Shown here: piece by piece, positions 10,651 to 21,050 of the stretch | Position numbering within the stretch: position 1 is the stretch's first letter | Layout: every line of letters begins with the position of its first letter | Assembly (NCBI RefSeq): GCF_051014685.1 | Contig: NC_135058.1 | Coordinates: forward strand, 12,836,811-12,900,810 | Reading direction: 5' to 3' | DNA: 64,000 nt | Origin: Ptiloglossa arizonensis | Lineage: Eukaryota; Arthropoda; Insecta; Hymenoptera; Colletidae | Position numbers and translations under genes: made by a program | Notes under the pieces: model-generated | The model's input: the letters and a program-made list of their open reading frames with translations, nothing else | Database searches by the model: none | Told to the model about the DNA's origin: nothing

Positions 10651-12110
10651 ATCTTCCGTCAGTCTTCTTCCTTCTACCGAGAATACGTTATCAGCGGACC
10701 ACCAAGCTGTCGCCTACGCTCCAGCGAGCCTTTCCTCGCTTCCTTTTTCATCCGGCTCCCTCTGACCCGCTATCTCTACACTTTTCCAACCTTGCTTACC
10801 ATCCTTCCGCGGAAACACCGCTCAAATTCCTTATTTCTATGCTGACACTGGTGCACGTGTTTTCGAAAAAATCGACAACTGTCTTTCTTTCACTCTTGCA
10901 CACGCGTTCACGGTTTTGTTTCGGTTTCTCGTACGCGACCGGGCTCGGTGCGTTATCCCCGAGGATTCTTCACGGAGAATCGAATTTTTACGAGATCCAC
11001 GCGTGGCGTTTTTATTTTTTTCCCCACGGTGTTCCTAATGACGGCGCGGAGACTTTGATGCGTGTGACGATCGACGATAGTTTCGAGGACGCTTGACCGT
11101 GACGTTACGTTTCGGAGCAAACTTTGTAAGCGGATGGAGCAAAGTTTCTCGAAGCGTTGCTCGTGAATTTGTTAACGTGGATTCTCGGGGAGAAGAAAGA
11201 AGAAAATTCTACGGTGGAGTGACAAGAAATTCGGTACGATTGGAAACGTGAACACCCGGTCGAACTTTGTCGGTGGAAAAATTGTTAGAATGTAAATCGT
11301 TCGTCAACTTTACCACGGTTCCGTCTTTCGAACTATTCTAACTTTCGTATCGCGTTGACCCACCAGACACCAACGTTAATTACATTGTTAAGCGAAACCA
11401 ACAACCGCTACGTACGTATCTCAAACTCCATTCTTCCCCGTCTGGAGAGCAAATCCGGTAAATTTGAATAAATACGTAATTATAAACGGAGAATCCGTGG
11501 AATTAGCCAATATCAGATTCCGAGGAATGTGTAAAGTATCAACAATGAAAAGAATTCCTGAGCATTTACGCGGTCACGTTGCGAGGAAGAATGGCTTTCA
11601 AACTATTAGTTATTGTATGTAAAAGTGATTCTTCCGCGAACGATGGAGATTCTACCGTTACATCGACAATTGAATTACAAACAATGCCTTCTTTTCCAAC
11701 AAACCGAACGCGACCAACGGTTACGTGCGCGTAACCGAGATCCCGAGTCGTCGATTAAACGAAAGAGAGAGAGAGAGAAAGAGAAAGGGAAAGAAAGAAC
11801 GAACAAACGTTGCGTCTCGTTGCAATTTCTGTGAAATTGTTATGTAAAAATTGTTTTTACGTCGTTCGATACGATTTCGTAGCACGCTCGTTCGTCGTAG
11901 CGAGCGCGTGCATCTAGATCGTCATCGTTCGTCGCGATTCCGTGGAAAACCCGATATATTTTTCCACAATGGCTACTCCCTACGTATCGATCGACTCGCG
12001 CGACCACGGGGCCGAGAGATTACTAATTTGCGAAATCGCAATATTACTAATCGTCGTGACTCGATCGGTTTGACGTAGAATCGCGGCACGAGGAGCGAGG
12101 GGTGTTCAAG
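10650..12110. other. Unassigned noncoding DNA
   Basis: No gene or clear repeat, apart from a short purine tract (GAGAGAGAAAGAGAAAGG, about 11,763-11,795). The plus-strand open frame of about 174 codons at 10,572-11,096 starts within the triplet-rich island and lacks any recognisable domain. Confidence 0.4.
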
Positions 12111-12116
12111 ACTCTC

Positions 12117-12480
12117 GTACAGGGTGTTTCGTTAGTTTCCACGGTGTAAAATCATCGTGACGGTGTAAAAATAAAATGGACGAGAGTTAGCGTTACAAGG
12201 GTAAGTCGATAGATACTGTTGTCAAATCTACTTGGAAACGAGATTTTCCTCGGTGACAAATCTTCGGTAAACGAATTTTTTTCGGTAACAGTTTCTCACG
12301 TAGACAATTTAGATCTTTGCTTTAGGTTCTCTGTGAAGGATTGACGAGAAATTCTCACTTTATCGACTTCTCTTGCAAAAAAGATTCTCTAGTTTCTGGA
12401 TTCTTCGTACCCTGTCGTTCTTCTAAGGAATCACGAGTTGATCTTGATCGACTTCTTTGGAAAAAAAAATCCGTTTGTTA
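12117..12480 (+). repeat. Possible transposon end (CAGGGTGT) followed by degenerate repeats
   Basis: ACAGGGTGTTTCG at about 12,119 resembles the ends of a family of insect interspersed elements. Similar starts occur at about 45,898 (plus) and about 44,536 (minus). Downstream are loosely repeated phrases such as CGGTGACAAAT/CGGTAACAGTT and TCGACTTCTCTTG/TCGACTTCTTTGG. No second terminal repeat or coding remnant was found, so the identity is uncertain. Confidence 0.25.
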
Positions 12481-13950
12481 AATGTCCAAACAAACGAGTT
12501 TACATCGAGGGTAGGAAGTTTCCAAATCGATGTTCACCGAATGGTTTTCAGGTGAGCAGACCGAGCTCTCGAAGCTCTATTTATTTCGGAGTCACGCTGT
12601 GCATTCGTCTAGTGCCGTGCATCATTCATGGAGGATAATGAAAAATGCGACCAACTACTGATAACGCGTAATCAATCGCGCGAATAGCGAACGGAGCGTG
12701 ACCCGACCTTTGCGTCGACGAATCATAGACGAACTGTACTTTTCCTCGAGGCACGGGACCTGGATTTCGATCTCTGCGATCATAGTTATTATTTTAGAAA
12801 TGCGTTGCAAACCAACGGTGCAACGTTCCGAGTTTCGACGAAGAGAACGCGAACGTTCGTTCGAAGAACTATCGATTGGAATAAAAGTGCGCTCGCGTAC
12901 GTACAGTAAACTCGATGTTTCCAAATTTAAACGTAAACAATCTACTACGTATACACCGACTGCGATTTAATTGGCCAGTGCACCAAAACTTGCGACCATA
13001 CTTCTCGTTTCGATCGATCCAAGATCTGGAGGAAATTTATTCGACGTCTCCGAAGAGCGCAATAATAAACCTACGAACGCGTAAAATCGATTTCAGAGTA
13101 TCGAAGTTAGATTTATAAAAATCGCCTACGTACCTCGACTTTCCGCGATATCGTACGTACGCATTCTTCGTTTGCAAAACAAAGACATAATAATAATAAT
13201 AGAAAACGTGCTCGTAATGCGAGTGACGTTGAATCAGCGCCATTCTCTTCTCGGAATTTCTATTATTCTTTCGTTCTTACGCGCGTTTAATACGCAATCA
13301 TTACCGTTACTGTAACGCACCACGTGTGTAATTTAAATATCAGAAACATTGTCGACTTACTTCCGTCTCCATTTAACGTTACGGGGAATTCTAATCTCCA
13401 TCTCGTCGAAGCGTGGTCGTTCGTAGAGTCTCTCGTGTATCGTTACGTGTTTCACGGCTAACTCGAAAAACCAGAATTAGGCCCGTCGAGTGAAATTTCT
13501 CGTTAACCTCTTCGTAATCCAACCTAAACGATTAGATTACCTCCGTGCGTTAATATATTCTTCAATTCGCTCGAATCGTACTTCGCTGAATGTTTTCGGT
13601 ACGATTAACTTTAATCTCCGCCGAGTGTATTTATTCGCCATTCTCATAATTCGAACGCGCATCGGGAACGATATTTTATTGTAGATATCAATTGTGTAAT
13701 TCTTTATGTAACTTTCTTCGTACTTACGTATGCTTCGTTACAGAAACGGTGTTCATTTTGGATCGATTTCCACCCTTATCCTACACGCGTAACAAAATAT
13801 CCTACCGCGGACGCGGCGTTACGATGATAAAAAAAACAAAATACAACAATAAAAATATCTTCCCAACACCTTGGTCAATTTACACCTTCGCGATGTTCGA
13901 AATTCTCGTTCACTTGGAACCAATTGGTTCCCAGAAGCCGCGAAGGAAAT
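12480..13950. other. Unassigned noncoding DNA
   Basis: No gene or strong repeat is visible. Sequence is of mixed composition with frequent short CGA/TCG-containing phrases. Small open frames of 60-90 codons occur on both strands at the density expected by chance. Confidence 0.4.
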
Positions 13951-13959
13951 CCCTAACCA

Positions 13960-15140
13960 GGGGATTCACGGGGCGATCGGCGAGCGACTGCGCAACCAAC
14001 CCGCGCAGCCACTTACCCGTAGAGACGCTCTCGTTACGAATCGAATCCCGGTGCACAATCGCAGCCCGAGCATCGATATGCGTGAGCACGAAACCGTGGA
14101 TCGTGGATCGTGGAACGGCGGAACGAAAAGGGCATCGGGACGCTACGGAACAAAAGTGAAGTAAACCGAACGGGAGCGCGAGGGAGGGGCCGGGGAAGAA
14201 GGGCAAGAAGAGGACGGAGGGTCTTCTGGAGGCGAGTGTGGGTTTGAGAAGTGGGGCCATGTGTTCAGTGTCAAGTTGCTCGAATCTTAGGCCGCTTGGT
14301 CCTCCGTCCGGCGCGGGCTTCGTCCTTCGCACGCTCTCCTTTCCGCGTCTCTCGACGGAGAAAGAACACGCACGCATACGAGCGTAGTAACCACGGAGAG
14401 GAACCGAGAACGAACGAGAGATCGGCCGAGTGGTGGGATAGAGAAACGCGGCGCAGTACACGTGTGCACGCGTCACACGACGCCGCTGAGAAAGCACCGG
14501 AGCCGCTGGACCTTTTGTCGCTGGCTCCACGGAAACTCGGAACACCGCGCGGAGGAGACGCTGAGGAGGGGAGGGAGAGAGAGAGAGAGAGCAGAGACCG
14601 ACGGGGAGGGAATTAGATGTTCCCTCGAGCGGCGCGTGTAACCAAACAAAGCGCAAGCCGAGAGCCGCGTGGTGGCTCGAGGGTAAATATACAAAAACAA
14701 TCGAACGGAAATACTTAACGCGGAACGACTCCGCGCGCAAGAACGCGAACCGAGAGACAGAGATAGAGAGAGTATACGCGGAGCGTATACGCGAAGCGTT
14801 GACGGCGGAACGACAAGAGGAGCAGAGACCGAACGAGAGAAAATTTTAGGCATTGCGAGAGACCGAGCGGGCATCGATGGGAACAAAGCGGGCAGCATCT
14901 GGAACGCGTTAGTGCTCTCCGCGCGACCGCCCCCGTCTCGCGGCCGTCACGCTCGCACACGCTCGCACACGCTCGCACACGCTCGCGAGGGAGAACCGAA
15001 AATTCATTGCGCGCGCGCACCCACGTTCTGCTGTCTCGACGAGACGGCTGTCCAAACTAGCGAACGAACCGCGTAATCGGCTCGTGCGAATCGAGAACAA
15101 AGCAACGAGGATACCGCGCGCGCACCACTCGAGACCCGGA
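13960..15140. promoter_or_regulatory. Large GC-rich island with GA tract and decamer repeat
   Basis: A CpG-dense island of about 1.2 kb. It includes a GA tract (about 14,568-14,592), a short tandem GCGGAGCGTATAC / GCGAAGCGTTGAC near 14,775-14,805, and four copies of a 10-mer (CGCACACGCT-type) at about 14,946-14,988. The combination of CpG density and GAGA sequence is typical of insect developmental promoters or noncoding first exons. The 276-codon minus-strand open frame (13,910-14,740) has low-complexity S/R/P/L composition and no domain, and overlaps frames on the other strand. Confidence 0.35.
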
Positions 15141-15149
15141 ACAAGGTGG

Positions 15150-16120
15150 GAACCACCTACGGCGCGTGCCAGAAACTGGACAAATTTTTATTCAAGGGGA
15201 AACAAATTTGTCCCGGTTTGGAACAACGAGAAGCGTACGATTCAATTATCTTCAAGTATGACAATCGCGGCATCTATCGACACTCCAGAATACTCGTTCG
15301 AACGACGAGTAATGTTGACTTTTTTTTTATATATAACTTGCGCCGAGCCTGTTTGTCGAGCGTTCGGTTCTACGTAATCTTTACAAGAGAAAACAGTTCT
15401 GTGTGTATAATAGCGGAGAAGTAACTTCACCGAGCGTTTTGGACTATCAGGAATCAATCGTCGAATGAATAATGAATTGGTATCCGATTCGGATAATTGC
15501 CCTTCTCTTCGAACGAAATTCACGTTCGCGGAAGAAAATTTGAAAAAAAAAAACATTTTTGGAAATTAACGCGAATTAAAAATTACACATCGACGATGGC
15601 CATTCGTTGGTTCGATCTACCGAAATAATCCTTTGGGAGTGATCGATTTTCAAAGTGGTACGTATCATCCCTGTTCGTTGAAACGGAAAATAAACGATAT
15701 TATTGCGAAGATATTTTTCTCGGTCCTCTGAAATTAAAAGCTTAATAGCGACACGGTGGTAATTCAATTCCCGGCGAATCAAATATTGCTCGATGTTTTT
15801 AACGAACTGTCGCCGTTGCACCGCTCCCCGTATTTTTAATTAATTTTTGGCACGCGGTCGCGAAAAGCCTCGCCACCGCCCCTGACGGGCGGAAAGATAC
15901 GGCACAGCCGCTTTGGATGCGCGTCGCTACTTGTCGGGTCCTGTTGGATCCTGTTCGCGGACTGTCTTGTCCTCGTCGAGGGTCTGGAGTGGAGACAGAC
16001 GTCGCAAGGATTTCGAAACGGTGACGCGAGACTCTCTACGAGCACCGCCATAGAGACACGGTCTTCTGCTACGACTAGGGTACGGTTTTGTTTCGGTGAA
16101 CAGACCACCCCCGGTGCGGA
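15150..16120. other. Unassigned noncoding DNA
   Basis: AT-rich sequence with no recognised gene. The last 280 bp (about 15,840-16,120) is GC-richer and repeat-free. Confidence 0.35.
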
Positions 16121-16129
16121 GGTCGATGA

Positions 16130-17350
16130 GATTAATCGTGGCAGAGCGATGGAGGGTTGCTCTCCATTAACACGAAGAGCGACAGAGACGCCAAGTTTCC
16201 ACGAGGGGAAACGGGATTTCGTGTTGATTTATAACCGTGTAACGATACCTACTTGCGCTGTGTTAGCATTACGCCGGAGATTTCTAGGTTTTTAAGTCAC
16301 GCGCCAGTCTGGGTTGTGTCTAGGTTAAGTGGCGGAGGGTTGCTCCGCTCCGTAAGGATTTAGAGCGACGAAGATTCACCGATTCTGGCCTACCGAGATT
16401 TCATATTTCTCGTCGATTTAACCCCGTTGGTATTTCGGTTCTACTATTGGGTTGTTCTGAAAGTTATTTCGTTTTTTTTTTGTAAAATTTAAACACGATT
16501 TTTTTAAAGCGTATGAATATTCTATTAAATTATATATTCTTCATTTTGGAAAACGAAATCACTTTTCGAACAACCCAATATTTAATCTCTTGTGTCACTT
16601 TGGATCTTGGGTACGTCAGGACTAAGTGTATAGTCAACAGGTCTGGGTTAAGTGCACGTACTCCATTAGTACTTCGATACGACTCTTAAATTTTCTTCTA
16701 AGTCTTTCGTAGGTTAAATAGTCGAGGGCTAGGTTTGTCTATCGGTGGTTTAGGATCAGGAACAATATGAATAAACTATTTTAGGATTAATGGTGTTGGA
16801 TATTCCGTGCTGATTTATCATTTAGGATTATGAGTATTCCTGTTGCGTTATTACTTGGGTGCAGCTTTGTAACTTTTAAACCCACGTTGGATCAAAGTTA
16901 GGAACAAGTGAAACGGTTCAATTTACTCGCACCATCGAGATGCAGAGCAACAGAAACCTACCGTTTCAAGGGCACAAAGTTCATCGCGAACAATGGGTAC
17001 TCGTACCGTTAATATTCGGTGCTCGTTAATTTTGAAACTATCTCCGTCGAAGGTCGTGCGTACCGCTTATATCGAAACGAGAAATGATAAGAGACGTTCG
17101 AGGAAAATGGCATCTGTAGCGTGTTAATGCCTCTGTCCCGTTTTATTTTTTAAAAGTCGCCTCGGATCGGAGCCGGGTCTAGGTTAAGTGGTCGAAGGTT
17201 CGTCTACTCCATTAGAACGAAGAACGATATAGTACACTTTCGAGCGAAACGGGATTCGATGTTTCGCGTTGATTCATGGCCGGGAACGACAGGCATATGG
17301 TTTTCGTATTTAGATGCCGTTTTGGAATTTTTAAGGGGTCACTTTGAGTT
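16130..17350. repeat. Old, diverged local duplications sharing CTAGGTTAAGTGG
   Basis: Phrases built on (T)CTAGGTTAAGTGG followed by GAGGGTTG / GAAGGTTCG recur at about 16,319 and 17,179, with weaker copies near 16,643 and 16,711. GAAACGGGATTTCG(T)GTTGATTTAT and GAAACGGGATTCGATG...GTTGATTCAT occur near 16,208 and 17,246. The units are very diverged, and the interval is interrupted by a mariner-type MITE. No gene is seen. Confidence 0.45.
16447..16578. mobile_element. Mariner-type MITE (nonautonomous), 132 bp
   Basis: A short element is bounded by inverted terminal repeats and flanked by TA on both sides (16,445-16,446 and 16,579-16,580), the target duplication of Tc1/mariner elements. The left end reads TTGGGTTGTTCTGAAAGTTA and continues into TTTCG. 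The right end, reverse-complemented, reads TTGGGTTGTTCGAAAAGTGA and also continues into TTTCG, so about 28 of 31 positions agree. TTGGGTTG followed by AAAGT.ATTTCG is the end pattern of irritans-like mariners. The inside is AT-rich with no coding capacity, so mobility would need a transposase supplied elsewhere. Confidence 0.88.
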
Positions 17351-18350
17351 AGGAATACTCCGTGGCCCCCGCGCGACGAAGAATGACAGTGAAAAAGCCC
17401 CGTCTTAGCTCGCTTTGGTAAACGAACCAGCAATAAATGATATTTACGCGTCGCTTTCCTCGCGCGCATTTGGAAGTCACTATTCTCGCGGGCCTGAAAA
17501 GCGACATCTGTTTTCTCGACTGCAGTACATTATTTCGTTTATTTTTAAACCTAACCCGTTGTTCCACATCAGGGGAACGGTGTCGTAACTCTGGAACACT
17601 TAGCTTTTTAATCGAATCGTTTCGAGCACCGATTCCACCGATGGAAAATTGCCTTCCGCGAGCAAAAAAAGTATTTTATAGGCCCGATAAGTCTTCATCG
17701 ATACGCGTATTTATTATCGTTTCGCTTTAAGCACGTAGCAACGAGACGTTGTCGGATTCCTCCTATCCAACGATACCCATTCGTCGAGCACTGTTCGGCC
17801 CACTTCTTCCACGGAATCTCACGTTTACACGAACGGTAGGAAACTTCTATCGCGTTTATACAATGTCTAATCAGCGACGTAACCGTTAGTTCCACAAGTT
17901 TTCCCCGCTTTTCGTTTCGTTCGCGTCCTCCATTAGCGCCAAAGTTTTCTTGTTTTGACGTTGGAAACCTCCGACACGTGTTCTTTGCCATCTTCCCTGT
18001 ATCCTCGAATGGCTTTTAGCCGGCGATATAAAGTGAACTTTGTAAAACTTGGAACGAATGAAAATCATCCGAAATAAAATGCAACGAACGCGGTAAGTTT
18101 TGTCGCGAGTTCAAAGAACTCGGGCACGGTGTGCTTCTGCAACGTTTCGTCGTTAACGACGCTCGTGTTTCTTCGATTATCTTTGTTCTAAATTTTTAAG
18201 AGAGTATCGCCTGTTCGAGGAGTATAAGTAATTTGTAAAAATATAGGACCATATTGGCCGAGCTTCCAATGGAAATTCATTAATATCTCTCTAATCCTCC
18301 ATTATGAAAACAGAAACTGTGAACCAGTTTTTGGAGAGATAAAAAATATT
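17350..18350. other. Unassigned noncoding DNA
   Basis: No gene, RNA or clear repeat. Small open frames on both strands (up to about 98 codons) lack domains. Confidence 0.4.
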
Positions 18351-18360
18351 AAGAATTTTA

Positions 18361-18679
18361 CAGTGGATCCAAAAAGTATTTGTACTCTGTATTGGTACAC
18401 GATTTTTCAAATGCAACTTCGCAATGGTGTGAAATTGAGCGAAACTTTTTATACGAAGAAAAGTCCCAAGAGTGATTGCATTGAGAAAATAAAAAAAAAA
18501 AAACATTAAAACCTTCGAAACTTGATTTCATCTTCTTAAAGAAATTTTTCTGGACAAAAAAATTTCTCTATACATCCACTATTATGCTCTACGTGCACGC
18601 AAACTTTCATTAAGATCTGTATTACAGGTAAGAAGAATTTCCTTACAGTACAGCGTGCAAATACTTTTTGGAGCCACTG
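18361..18679. mobile_element. Tc1-like MITE, 319 bp
   Basis: The left terminal repeat begins CAGTGGATCCAAAAAGTATT and continues TGTACTCTGTA. The right one, reverse-complemented, begins CAGTGGCTCCAAAAAGTATT and continues TGCACGCTGTA. Only one of the first 22 bases differs. The element is flanked by TA on each side (18,359-18,360 and 18,680-18,681), as expected for Tc1/mariner insertion. CAGTGG.TCCAAAA is a typical Tc1-like end. The interior is AT-rich, contains an (A)n run near 18,490, and has no open frame of note. It ends about 160 bp before the broken mariner transposase, but the two have different end types and are probably separate insertions. Confidence 0.9.
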
Positions 18680-18838
18680 TATACTCGTCTCGAAATTGGT
18701 TTCAACGCGTGCTCGTTATCAATGGTAAGTAGCGATGGGTGCGTAGGACTATTATTATTAAAGAGTGACATCTCTGGCGCATATATCGATAATAATATTC
18801 CGAGATCCATCGTGTTTGCACCGTCGGTTGGATCTATA

Positions 18839-19290
18839 ATGGCTTCGATGAGAGAACAAAGAACAAAGGAACGTTAAGTTTCGCGTTAAAAATAGAAAAA
18901 CTGGTGCAGAAACATCGCAGATGCTGAGAACTGTCCGTAATGAAGAAACGGTAACTCGTGTTCGTGTAAAAAAAATCCTTGTCGGTCGTCGTTCAACTAT
19001 TCGAAAGATCGCTGACGAGGTAAATATCTCTGGTTCGTGGCAAGCAATTCTAACCAAAGATCTCGCTACGAGGTGGTTTCGATTCAGGTATTTCTTTGCC
19101 GAGGAAAACTTTCCAACGACACTCTCTGTTCCTCGGATCGCGTATCTTGTGATCTTCTCCTATTCGTTGGAATTAAAACGACGCCGACGACGAGAAAATT
19201 TGATCGAGCGATGTTCTCGAAAGTGTCGAGGAAATTGGAGCGAGTGCATATTATTAGCAAGGAGCTACTTTGTGAAAAATGTAACCTAGA
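18839..19290 (+). pseudogene. Broken mariner-family transposase, catalytic core deleted
   Basis: Three blocks match mariner-type (SETMAR-like) transposase in the correct order. A start with MREQRTKER at 18,848-18,874 is followed, after a frame change near 18,868, by VKFRVKNRKTGAETSQML, as in the first helix-turn-helix. The second helix-turn-helix region then reads STIRKIADEVNIS followed by GSWQAILTKDL (about 18,990-19,065). After about 50 bp, in another frame, SSDRVSCDLLLF (about 19,127-19,164) and RKFD match the block around the third catalytic aspartate. A C-terminal-like WSECILLARSYF follows at 19,232-19,267. The blocks holding the first two catalytic aspartates are absent. Roughly 450 bp remain of a gene usually just over 1 kb. 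It cannot encode an active enzyme. No terminal repeats were identified around it. Motifs were recognised by eye. Confidence 0.72.
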
Positions 19291-19489
19291 AATATTTATC
19301 CTTTTCGTTCTTGCATCTATCGAAGATATTCGAGGCATAACGTAGCACGTTCCTCTTTTGGTGAAAAATAGAATCGAATTAACCGAGGAGCACGACCTGT
19401 GTGTGTTATTACGTAAGAAAAAGAATGAGATGCGTTATTCTAAAGTATAATGTATGCATGAAGCGGTTTTAGAAAAAGTTAGTACTATT

Positions 19490-20050
19490 GTAATATTTGG
19501 TTTATACGGACTCAAAGTTTTATTCCGAACAAAAATTCTTAAAGTCACTTTTATCGTCCATTTCGTTGTCTTGTCACACTTTTAACACCTAATTTTAGAG
19601 ACTAGAGATCGAGGTTAGGTTAAAAGCAGCAGTTTGGTCGTACTTCGTCTCTTTTAAACGATCCACTTGTTACAAAGACGCGAAACGAAAATAAGTCTTA
19701 CCCGTCCAACGAAGATGTTGAATAAAAATAAATGAAAATAAAAAGAAAGTCTATATCGCACACCCTCGAAACAGTGTAAGGGGTGTACCAACCCTGAACA
19801 GTTTCAAGCAAACTGCATTATTGATATCCGGTTCATACTAAAAGTTCTATTTAGAACAGAAACTCTCAGCGTCTACTTTGCTGTCACGTCGAACTTTTAT
19901 CGAGGTTAAGTTAAAAGTAACGCACTTTTTTGCACGACTGTACCACAAAGACATCGATGAAAAATCAATCTTGTACGTGCAATAATAGAAACAAATGAAA
20001 CAAAACTATACTGCACACCCTGGAGGTGGTTCAGGGCGTGTACTATCCCT
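19490..20050. repeat. Two-copy diverged repeat, about 255-bp period
   Basis: Two blocks share an order of motifs: a GGTTTATACGGACTC / GGTTCATACTAAAAG start, a TTCCGAACA / TTTAGAACAG phrase, GAGGTTA(G/A)GTTAAAAG(C/T)A, and an end reading GCACACCCTCGA... / GCACACCCTGGA... followed by GGG(G/C)(T/G)TGTAC. The end motif sits at about 19,758 and 20,013. An old duplication, with no coding capacity. Confidence 0.55.
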
Positions 20051-20145
20051 AATCGCGAACCGATCTCGAACCAATTGACCTAACGTTTCGCTCCGATACG
20101 ATCGCGATTCCTATCACCGTCCAGTTGATAGGACAGTGATTTTTT

Positions 20146-20174
20146 CATTGTGACAGATTTTCCCTGTCACAATG
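20146..20174. other. Perfect 11-bp hairpin (CATTGTGACAG / CTGTCACAATG)
   Basis: Two perfect 11-bp arms are separated by a 7-nt loop (ATTTTCC). The arms contain CATTGTG, a HMG/Sox-like core, in both orientations. There is no T-run like that of a bacterial terminator, and such terminators would not apply here. It may be a protein-binding dyad, an RNA hairpin or chance. It sits in non-repetitive sequence just before a GC-richer segment. Confidence 0.6.
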
Positions 20175-20219
20175 GTACATATCCAGACTGTTTGTAACTG
20201 CACAACGAGACGATTAGAG

Positions 20220-21050
20220 TAATCGGCCTCTTAGCTCATTACGATTCCGAGAAAAGGACGTACGAGCCTCCCGGATGACAATACGCGTCGCTCGATTCCG
20301 TTCCCATGGACGATTGTCCGCCGCGGGGAGCAACTTGCCAGTAGCATTATTCCATTGTTGTGCAACCGTACACACGGACGAGGTAAACGCGTCTCTTGAT
20401 TCGCTGGATCCGATGCACCACGGTTGGCTGTGCGAGGATCCTCTGGATCGGATCCGCGCTAGCTTCTCGAGAACCGATATCTTTACTCTATGCGTCGCGA
20501 CGCGCCAGAAACCGGAAATTACATCCCACTCCCTCTCCACTGGTATTTCTTTCTTTCGTTCATTTTTCTTCTTCGTTTTTTTTTTTTCGATCCCCTGTGA
20601 TCGTTGCGCATCGTAATTAGAGCACCCCGGTTCTCCGAGAGCGAGTTCGTTTTCGAAGCTAATTAGCCGCGCAGACCTTCGATTCGCGTAGATACTCGCG
20701 AGGCACGTCAAAGCCGCGGGAAACCGCGAAAAAGTGGAAAGGAGACAAAAAGAGCAGGGAAACCGACGACGAAACGAGCGTCGCGTTCGCGAGTGTGCAC
20801 GCTCGAGATGACGCAAGCGAGCGAGCTTTCCCCCACCACCCGGGGGTGTACCGACAATCGTTATTATGTACTTTGTAATTCATTCGAGGCGCGAGCGGAA
20901 CCAGAACAAAAAAAAATAAAAAAATAAAAAAAGAAACGCGGAGAAGAAAAATAGTCCGTAAACGGTGCAAAAATCGCCGAGCGATATCGCCACGGGTACG
21001 CTCCGCGGCGGCTTCGTTAGCAATTCATCGAGCCGGGATCATTAAATCGT
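20220..21050. other. Moderately GC-rich noncoding segment
   Basis: Contains a T-rich run (about 20,573-20,590) and an A-rich run (about 20,908-20,935). The minus-strand frame of 200 codons (20,214-20,816) includes a lysine-rich translation of the T-run and has no domain. No gene is supported. Confidence 0.4.

Noticed and set aside
13910..14740. 276-codon minus-strand open frame, the longest in the window
   Set aside because: It spans a CpG-rich island with GA tracts, has low-complexity S/R/P/L composition, uses no recognisable domain, and the opposite strand is also open.
20214..20816. 200-codon minus-strand frame
   Set aside because: Includes a lysine-rich translation of a T-run; no domain or splice support.
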